From positions 1-11,105 of the forward strand of contig CAZFBK010000024.1 of the NCBI GenBank assembly GCA_964517065.1: a stretch of 11,105 bases of DNA, read 5' to 3'. The DNA comes from CAYYYA01 sp964517065. Its GTDB lineage: Bacteria > Patescibacteriota > Patescibacteriia > UBA1558 > 2-01-FULL-52-15. This document shows, in pieces, positions 6,963-11,105 of the stretch. The notes below the pieces were generated by a model, which searched no databases, was not told the origin of the DNA, and saw nothing but the letters and a program-made list of their open reading frames with translations. The position numbers were made by a program, and so were the translations under genes. The number at the start of each line of letters is the position of its first letter. Positions within the stretch are counted from its first letter, which is position 1.

Positions 6963-7793
6963 ATGAGCTCAGATGTAACGTTAAAAAGCAGTAGCTATCT
7001 CTTTGATTCTCACGGACATATTAATCTGGAGGATTTTGAGGCTGATCGCGATCAGGTGATTGATCGTATTGCTGAAGCTGAGATGCAGGTTATGATGCCG
7101 GGTACGGATTTTGCTTCTAGTCGTTTCGCGGTGGAGCTGGCGGAGAAGCATGGATTTCTCCAAGCTGCTATCGGGCTGCATCCCGGATCGGTCAGTGATG
7201 AGGATTTTGACGTTCGTGATTATCAAGATCTGATCAACACCGGTTTTGTCTCCGCTATAGGAGAGTGCGGTCTGGATTATTATCGTCTGCCGGCCGATCC
7301 TGATGAACGACAGCGTACCAAAGATTTACAAGCTGAAATCTTCGTCGAACATATTCGACTGGCACAGAGCAACGAGCTGCCCCTGATTGTTCACGGGAGA
7401 AACGGTAAAGATGAGCCCACAGCCTATCAGGATATTTTGAAATTATTATTGGAGCACAAAGTGAATCGTGCGGTGATACATTGTTTCGGCGGTACGCTAG
7501 AAGAAGCCAGAGAGTTTGTTAAAAATGGTTATTATCTGGGGATCACCGGCATCATCACCTTTGATAAGACTGGTGTGTTGGAATCTATCGTTCGTGAGCT
7601 GCCGTTAGAGTCGCTTCTCATTGAAACAGACTCACCCTTCTTGTCGCCGGAGCCATATCGTGGTAAACGTAATGAACCAGTCTATGTGATTGAGGTGGCG
7701 AAGAAAATGGCAGAAATCTTGGGTTCAGACACTGAAGCGGTGGTAGAGAAGACAGGGGAGAATACGATGAGCTTTTTTGGAAAGAAGAATTAA
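6963..7793 (+). CDS. tatD: TatD family metal-dependent deoxyribonuclease
   Basis: A cytoplasmic hydrolase of the amidohydrolase-like TatD family, associated with 3'-5' exonuclease activity and DNA repair. The metal ligands are all present: His17-Gly-His19 in FDSHGHI, Glu101 in IGECGLDYY, His144 in LIVHGR, His173 in VIHCFGGT, and Asp223 in ETDSPFL. PYRGKRNEP (231-239) is the usual segment after the last ligand. The 276 residues are slightly longer than the common 255-265, partly from a roughly 10-residue N-terminal extension. A start slightly downstream is therefore conceivable, but no in-frame Met precedes the first ligand. It follows the metG operon, matching the metG-tatD neighbourhood known from Firmicutes, here with a CvpA gene in between. 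The stop codon lies in the first copy of a 14-bp tandem repeat. Confidence 0.96.
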   Translation: MSSDVTLKSSSYLFDSHGHINLEDFEADRDQVIDRIAEAEMQVMMPGTDFASSRFAVELAEKHGFLQAAIGLHPGSVSDEDFDVRDYQDLINTGFVSAIGECGLDYYRLPADPDERQRTKDLQAEIFVEHIRLAQSNELPLIVHGRNGKDEPTAYQDILKLLLEHKVNRAVIHCFGGTLEEAREFVKNGYYLGITGIITFDKTGVLESIVRELPLESLLIETDSPFLSPEPYRGKRNEPVYVIEVAKKMAEILGSDTEAVVEKTGENTMSFFGKKN

Positions 7794-7811
7794 GAATGAA
7801 GAATTAAGAAT
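7784..7811. repeat. Tandem 14-bp direct repeat over the tatD stop
   Basis: GAAGAATTAAGAAT occurs twice with no gap (7784-7797 and 7798-7811). The first copy encodes the last residues of TatD and its TAA stop; the second lies outside the gene. It looks like a local duplication. Confidence 0.9.
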
Positions 7812-7828
7812 TTTGGAGTCGGCCTTCT

Positions 7829-7851
7829 CGCCTCGCTTGTCGAAGCGGGTG
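7829..7851. repeat. Imperfect hairpin upstream of the 189-residue hypothetical gene
   Basis: CGCTT (7834-7838) and AAGCG (7843-7847) pair around a GTCG loop. The stem extends outward to 7829/7851 with one bulged T and one wobble. Its CGCTTGTCGA core also occurs at 9630-9639 within the CATTGCGAG element, so it may be a worn fragment of a related repeat. There is no T-run, so I do not call it a terminator. Confidence 0.45.
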
Positions 7852-7862
7852 GCCAAGAAATT

Positions 7863-8432
7863 ATGAGTTCAGAATGGCCAGTAAACTCTATACCTCGTTC
7901 ACTAGAGGAAATAAATCCGATAGAGAATGGAGGGCAAATACCTGTTTCCCGTGAACAGCTATTTGAATTGGTAGAAACCCCTTTAGCAGAGGCCTGCGCA
8001 CTTTTATATGATAAAAATATTAAGACAATATCGTCTTCTGCTAATAAGCAAGATTTAGCAAGTGGTGAAGCTTATATAGTTATTGATTTTGATACATTAT
8101 CTCGCGAGAATCAACAGATAGCCTTAGAGTTTGCAGAGCCTCATACATATCACGGCTCAAATCCAGGAAGAGGTGTGAAGTTGTCATTTGCAATCGATCA
8201 GACTACCGATCTTCAGGAATTGTCTAGACAAGCCCGAGAAGCAGCTGATCGTTTCAAAAAACAGCCAATGATGTGGGCGCCGAGTCATACGCGTGAAGAA
8301 TTAGGAATTGCCCCTGGAGACGATTTGAAACCATGGGAGGATGCTGGGTATTTTTTTGACCCCAAGACCGACAGATTTTATCAAAGTAAAGAACACATCG
8401 CGAAGGTTAATGAACATATCGAAGCGACTTAA
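7863..8432 (+). CDS. Hypothetical protein, 189 residues
   Basis: I do not recognise a family. The protein is soluble and acidic, without signal peptide, membrane segment or cysteine cluster (one Cys, residue 45). The N-terminal quarter is polar. A central part reads VSREQLFELVETPLAEACALLYDKNIKTISSSANKQD-like (about 28-64), followed by a strand-like EAYIVIDFDTLS (69-80). Another strand, GVKLSFAID (103-111), is followed by a helix to about 132. The C-terminal part has WAPSHTREELGIAPG and FFDPKTDRFYQSKEHI, suggesting a second small alpha/beta unit. The coding character is good: normal amino-acid mix and no competing frame. It starts 69 nt after tatD with no clear promoter or Shine-Dalgarno, and ends 15 nt before rmuC, so it is probably cotranscribed with rmuC. 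Codon use is somewhat more A/T-rich than in metG or tatD. Confidence 0.8.
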   Translation: MSSEWPVNSIPRSLEEINPIENGGQIPVSREQLFELVETPLAEACALLYDKNIKTISSSANKQDLASGEAYIVIDFDTLSRENQQIALEFAEPHTYHGSNPGRGVKLSFAIDQTTDLQELSRQAREAADRFKKQPMMWAPSHTREELGIAPGDDLKPWEDAGYFFDPKTDRFYQSKEHIAKVNEHIEAT

Positions 8433-8447
8433 TATCATGGAATAAAT

Positions 8448-9494
8448 ATGCAGACATTAATTATTATCTTAGTTATCTTAGTCATCGCTCTGATCGGCGG
8501 TGTGGTTTTGATCCTAAATCGTTTGAAGGAGATGCAAAAACCAAGCGATGACAAATCTCTGTTATTATTGCAAAATCAAGTGCAGGATCTGTCCAAAGGT
8601 TTGGATCAGAAATTGGGGATGTCTTCTAAGATGCAGCAAGATCAGTTTATTGAAATGTCCAAGCTGTCACGCGATACGGTAGAAAAATTAGCTAAGCTGG
8701 ATGAGACCAATAAACAGGTACTTAATTTCTCTGATCAGCTGAAGAATTTACAAGACATCTTGAAAAACCCGAAACAACGCGGTGTCCTCGGGGAATATTT
8801 TTTGGAAGAAACATTGAAGAATGTCTTACCTCCGGGAGCGTATCAGATGCAATATCCTTTCGCTGATGGTGAGATCGTTGATGCGGTAGTTTTTGTTAAA
8901 GAGAAAATTATCCCGATTGATTCCAAATTTTCACTAGAAAACTACGAACGCATTCTCAATGAGAATGATGCAGTGGAGCGCGAGAAATTGGAGAAATTAT
9001 TCAAGCAGGATTTGAAGAATCGTATTGATGAGACGTCCAAGTACGTCCGACCAGGAGAGGGTACGATGGATTTTGCTTTTATGTTTATCCCGTCTGAGGC
9101 TATTTATTATGATCTGCTGGTTAATAAAGTCGGTGCAGTGAAGATCTCTACCCGTGATTTGATTACGTACGCTTTCCGTGAGAAGCATGTCATCATTGTC
9201 TCGCCGACATCATTTTTGGCTTATTTACAAACAGTACTACAAGGACTACGAGCTTTGCAGATTGAAGAGTCTGCCAAAGAAATTAAAAAGAATGTGGAAG
9301 CTCTGCAGAAGCATCTGATTAATTACGATTCTTATTACAAAAAATTAGGCTCTCAACTTGGTACCGTCATCAATACCTATAACATTACCCAGTCAGAATT
9401 CAAAAAGATCGATAAAGATGTCATGCGGATTACTGATGTGGAGAGTGAGCTGGAAGAAGTAGCGGTCTTGGATAAGCCGAGATTGGAAGAATAG
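8448..9494 (+). CDS. rmuC: RmuC family protein (DNA recombination/rearrangement-limiting)
   Basis: Members limit inversions and recombination at short inverted repeats and have a restriction-endonuclease-like fold. The N-terminus is one membrane helix (about 2-24), which would anchor the protein with the rest in the cytoplasm. Residues 30-105 form a polar, probable coiled-coil region. The RmuC core starts at RGVLGEYFLEETL (111-123, with Glu116 and Glu120), continues with EIVDAVVFV (Asp145) and IIPIDSKFSLENY (Asp158, Lys160), the expected D...DxK-type nuclease residues. Later family segments are DFAFMFIPSEAIY (208-220) and IIVSPTSFLAYL (249-260). The C-terminal 270-330 is helical again. At 348 residues it is shorter than the E. 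coli protein (about 475), mainly through a shorter coiled coil. The repeat element at 9495 begins right after its stop. Confidence 0.95.
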   Translation: MQTLIIILVILVIALIGGVVLILNRLKEMQKPSDDKSLLLLQNQVQDLSKGLDQKLGMSSKMQQDQFIEMSKLSRDTVEKLAKLDETNKQVLNFSDQLKNLQDILKNPKQRGVLGEYFLEETLKNVLPPGAYQMQYPFADGEIVDAVVFVKEKIIPIDSKFSLENYERILNENDAVEREKLEKLFKQDLKNRIDETSKYVRPGEGTMDFAFMFIPSEAIYYDLLVNKVGAVKISTRDLITYAFREKHVIIVSPTSFLAYLQTVLQGLRALQIEESAKEIKKNVEALQKHLINYDSYYKKLGSQLGTVINTYNITQSEFKKIDKDVMRITDVESELEEVAVLDKPRLEE

Positions 9495-9667
9495 CTGTCA
9501 TTGCGAGTCCTGTAATCAGAAAAGCCCGTCCCGAGCTGAGTTTACCCCGAGTTTACCGAGGGAAGGGAAAGTAATCTCCGTTATCATAGTAACAGGGGAG
9601 ATTGCTTCGCACGCTTGCCCGCCCCGCTGCGCTTGTCGAGCCGGGGATGCCGAGCTCGCAATGACAG
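9495..9667. mobile_element. MITE-like element with CATTGCGAG terminal inverted repeats
   Basis: The 173-bp segment is bounded by perfect 13-bp inverted repeats CTGTCATTGCGAG (9495-9507) and CTCGCAATGACAG (9655-9667). Inside, AAGTAATCTCC (9569-9579) pairs with GGAGATTGCTT (9597-9607) with one wobble, and GTTA/TAAC (9580-9583, 9590-9593) extends the inner hairpin. The left half has GAGTTTACC twice (9538-9546 and 9549-9557); the right half is GC-rich. It carries no open reading frame of note. Repeats with CATTGCGAG ends and AAGCAATCTCC interiors are, from memory, dispersed in many unrelated bacteria; the family name and the mobilising enzyme are not something I can state. No target-site duplication is evident. 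It lies between the rmuC stop and the pilin promoter, occupying most of that gap. Confidence 0.75.
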
Positions 9668-9682
9668 AGTTTCTTAAAAACT

Positions 9683-9710
9683 ATGGCAATACACGACAAT
9701 CTGCTATCAT
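9683..9710 (+). promoter_or_regulatory. Possible promoter for the pilin-like gene
   Basis: ATGGCA (9683-9688; 4 of 6 to TTGACA) and TATCAT (9705-9710; 4 of 6 to TATAAT) are spaced by 16 bp. The ATG at 9739 is 28 nt after the -10 box. It lies just outside the repeat element, consistent with the pilin gene having its own transcription start, but the match is only moderate. Confidence 0.45.
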
Positions 9711-9738
9711 TACCATGGTCGCAGATTTTTAGTTATCT

Positions 9739-10554
9739 ATGAAACGACAGTTAGGATTCACCCTTATTGAGTTAATCATTGTTATTGCTGTAGTCGCTGT
9801 TTTAGCCACTGTTGCTTTCATTGCACTTAGCCCCAAGAAAATATTAAACTCCAGCCAGGATAGCAGACGCAAAGTTGACTTACAAGCTCTGAAAGCCGCC
9901 GTGCAATTCTATACTGTTGATCATGGAGACCTACCAAGTGAATTTTCGCTATCAGGTTTGGGTACTAGTGACAAGGCTGTCATCTGCGGAACTATCGGTA
10001 CACCAAGTTGTTTGGGCCAGAGTATTACTTGTATTTATCCCTCTAGTCTTGTGCCGACGTATTTAGCTACCTTACCCAAAGATCCAATAGAAGGTCATGA
10101 TGTGGATACGGGGTATTATGTTACCCGTCGCGGTGCGACCGGACTTACTTTCGGCTCATGTCATGCGAGTGACGGTGCTATATTAGAGACAGCGACAGCT
10201 CTAGCATTGCCTGCCTATGTAGCACCGCCGCCAGCCTGCAGTGGGTATGACGCCAATGGTGCCTGCTGGTATCTGGCTGCGGACAATACTCAAGATTGCA
10301 ACACAGTCTGTGCTTCTCATGGAGGTTGTAATGCTAGTGGTACGTGGAACGATACTGCAGCTTGTGTGGTAGGAAAACATTTCGCTCCAGCTTGCTCTTG
10401 TTATGCTTCGCAGGCCTTTGGCGGTGAACACACCGTTTCCCCGAAGCTCTATAGTACCAGCAATTGTTATTATCGTGCCTCTGGTTCTTCATATTGTAAT
10501 AACACAGTGGGTTTGTCTGTTGGTACGAAACGTTTGTGCGCCTGTAACAGTTAA
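9739..10554 (+). CDS. Type IV pilin-like protein with cysteine-rich C-terminal region
   Basis: A secreted or surface protein carrying a class III (prepilin) signal: short basic leader MKRQLG, cleavage expected after Gly6, then FTLIELIIVIAVVAVLATVAF, with Glu11 as the conserved Glu5 of the mature protein. The hydrophobic helix runs to about residue 30 and continues as an amphipathic helix (DSRRKVDLQALKAAVQFY) as in pilins and pseudopilins. The middle part (about 60-160) includes TLPKDP (111-116), common in small CPR and Gram-positive-like pilins. From 167 to 269 there are 12 cysteines in about 100 residues, including ACWYLA, CNTVCASHGGC, and a CACN end, suggesting a disulfide-stabilised module. 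The whole protein has 16 cysteines. It could be a minor or tip pilin, a competence pseudopilin, or a surface-attached ligand-binding protein. No other pilus genes are visible here. No Shine-Dalgarno; TATCT precedes the ATG. Confidence 0.9.
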   Translation: MKRQLGFTLIELIIVIAVVAVLATVAFIALSPKKILNSSQDSRRKVDLQALKAAVQFYTVDHGDLPSEFSLSGLGTSDKAVICGTIGTPSCLGQSITCIYPSSLVPTYLATLPKDPIEGHDVDTGYYVTRRGATGLTFGSCHASDGAILETATALALPAYVAPPPACSGYDANGACWYLAADNTQDCNTVCASHGGCNASGTWNDTAACVVGKHFAPACSCYASQAFGGEHTVSPKLYSTSNCYYRASGSSYCNNTVGLSVGTKRLCACNS

Positions 10555-10571
10555 TATTTAATATTGATTTT

Positions 10572-11003
10572 ATGCCAAGAGAGATAGCTCAATACCATGT
10601 AGGGTTAAAGGTTATTCTGCGTCGCGGTGAGGACTATCTTTTTTTGCATTTTAATAATCCCTCAGGTGGATCATATTACGATTGGCCGGGAGGGAGGATT
10701 GACGTGGGCGAAGAAGATGTTGATCTTATAAATATTTTAGATCGAGAAATTCGAGAAGAACTGGGACCTGATGTTCAATACAAACTTGGTAATCCCGCTT
10801 TTGTCTCACGTCGATTTTTCCCAAATGATAATTTAAAAATATTTCTAGTAATATTTGAAGCAGAACTTCTCGATGGAGAAATTAAATTGTCTAATGAGCA
10901 TCTGCACTTTGAATGGTTGAAACCAGAGAGCGTAATGCGAGCTGAGTTTGTTAATGAAACTGAATATCAAGCTTGGATAAAGTATCTATCAGAAAGAAAA
11001 TAG
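10572..11003 (+). CDS. Nudix hydrolase
   Basis: Hydrolyses nucleoside diphosphates linked to another moiety; the exact substrate cannot be told from sequence. The 143 residues give a single Nudix fold. Early strands are HVGLKVILRRGEDYLFLHF, and WPGGRIDVGEE leads into the Nudix box. In the box, Gly41 and Glu47 match G-x5-E and Arg58-Glu59-Ile-x-Glu62-Glu63-x-Gly65 match REUxEExG. The spacing between Glu47 and Arg58 is 10 residues instead of the consensus 7, a three-residue insertion. All catalytic acidic residues remain, so it should be active, probably in a subfamily with a longer loop. The C-terminal part (FEWLKPESV) is normal. It lies 17 nt after the pilin gene with no clear promoter, so it may be read from the pilin transcript. 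A terminator-like hairpin follows. Confidence 0.93.
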   Translation: MPREIAQYHVGLKVILRRGEDYLFLHFNNPSGGSYYDWPGGRIDVGEEDVDLINILDREIREELGPDVQYKLGNPAFVSRRFFPNDNLKIFLVIFEAELLDGEIKLSNEHLHFEWLKPESVMRAEFVNETEYQAWIKYLSERK

Positions 11004-11024
11004 AAAAATTTAATGTTATTAAAG

Positions 11025-11054
11025 TAAAACGGGGGACAGTTTCTCCTTGTTTTA
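11025..11054 (+). terminator. Terminator-like hairpin after the Nudix gene
   Basis: Bases 11025-11034 (TAAAACGGGG) pair with 11045-11054 over 10 bp with two G-T wobbles, around a loop of about 10 nt (8 if the next G-T wobble is counted). A short T-rich stretch (TTTATG) follows. The outer arms resemble those of the hairpin at 1366-1402 (TAAAAC-x-GGG and CCTTGTTTTATT). Confidence 0.6.
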
Positions 11055-11064
11055 TTTATGATTT

Positions 11065-11105
11065 AAAAAACACCCCGGCCAATCCTCGAAAGGATCAAAC
11101 CGGGG
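11065..11105 (-). terminator. Leftward terminator of a convergent gene beyond the right edge
   Basis: Outer arms CCCCGG (11073-11078) and CCGGGG (11100-11105) enclose an inner hairpin ATCCT/AGGAT (11082-11086, 11091-11095; loop CGAA). On the minus strand the hairpin is followed by TGTTTTTT (11072 down to 11065), the T-run of a Rho-independent terminator. This implies a minus-strand gene or RNA ending just outside the window. Confidence 0.7.

Noticed and set aside
11082..11100. GGTTTGATCC on the minus strand as the start of a 16S rRNA gene
   Set aside because: The resemblance covers about 10 bases only and is explained by the arms and loop of the terminator hairpin.

Overview
The window looks like a piece of chromosome from a Candidatus Patescibacteria (CPR, Parcubacteria-like) bacterium. 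This rests on the mix of compact housekeeping genes, an M16 peptidase, a RmuC protein, a short-leader type IV pilin-like protein, small hypothetical genes, tight gene spacing, and the lack of any recognisable Shine-Dalgarno sequence upstream of the starts that can be checked. TGA is used as a stop (metG and the transposase end in TGA), so the UGA-glycine code of Gracilibacteria and Absconditabacteria is ruled out. The lineage is an inference from gene content; no rRNA is present.

Layout. All genes are on the + strand. Positions 1-1347 carry glycyl-tRNA synthetase, followed by a 15-bp hairpin that ends directly at the start of a REP-associated tyrosine transposase (RAYT, 1404-1994). The RAYT gene contains a perfect 28-bp palindrome in its own reading frame, and a near copy lies downstream at 2369-2395. 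Between them, overlapping the RAYT stop codon, is a small hypothetical gene (1991-2316) that appears to be broken by a -1 frameshift. A good sigma-70-type promoter (2427-2455) then drives a tight group: M16 zinc peptidase, AI-2E family membrane protein, methionyl-tRNA synthetase and a CvpA-like membrane protein, with gaps of 6 and 8 nt and then a 4-nt overlap. After a GC hairpin come a TatD-family nuclease, an unrecognised 189-residue protein, and RmuC.

A 173-bp element with 13-bp perfect terminal inverted repeats of the CATTGCGAG type (9495-9667) starts immediately after the rmuC stop. It is followed by a promoter and a type IV pilin-like protein with a very cysteine-rich C-terminal region, then a Nudix hydrolase. 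The right edge holds two back-to-back terminator-like hairpins. One reads rightward from the Nudix gene. The other reads leftward, implying a convergent minus-strand gene beyond the window.

How the parts fit. Translation (glyS, metG), DNA maintenance (tatD, rmuC, Nudix) and envelope functions (M16, AI-2E, CvpA, pilin) are packed together as in a reduced genome. The most unusual content is the repeat biology: a RAYT carrying its probable substrate palindrome inside its own coding sequence, a second solitary palindrome, and a MITE-like element, all placed at gene ends.
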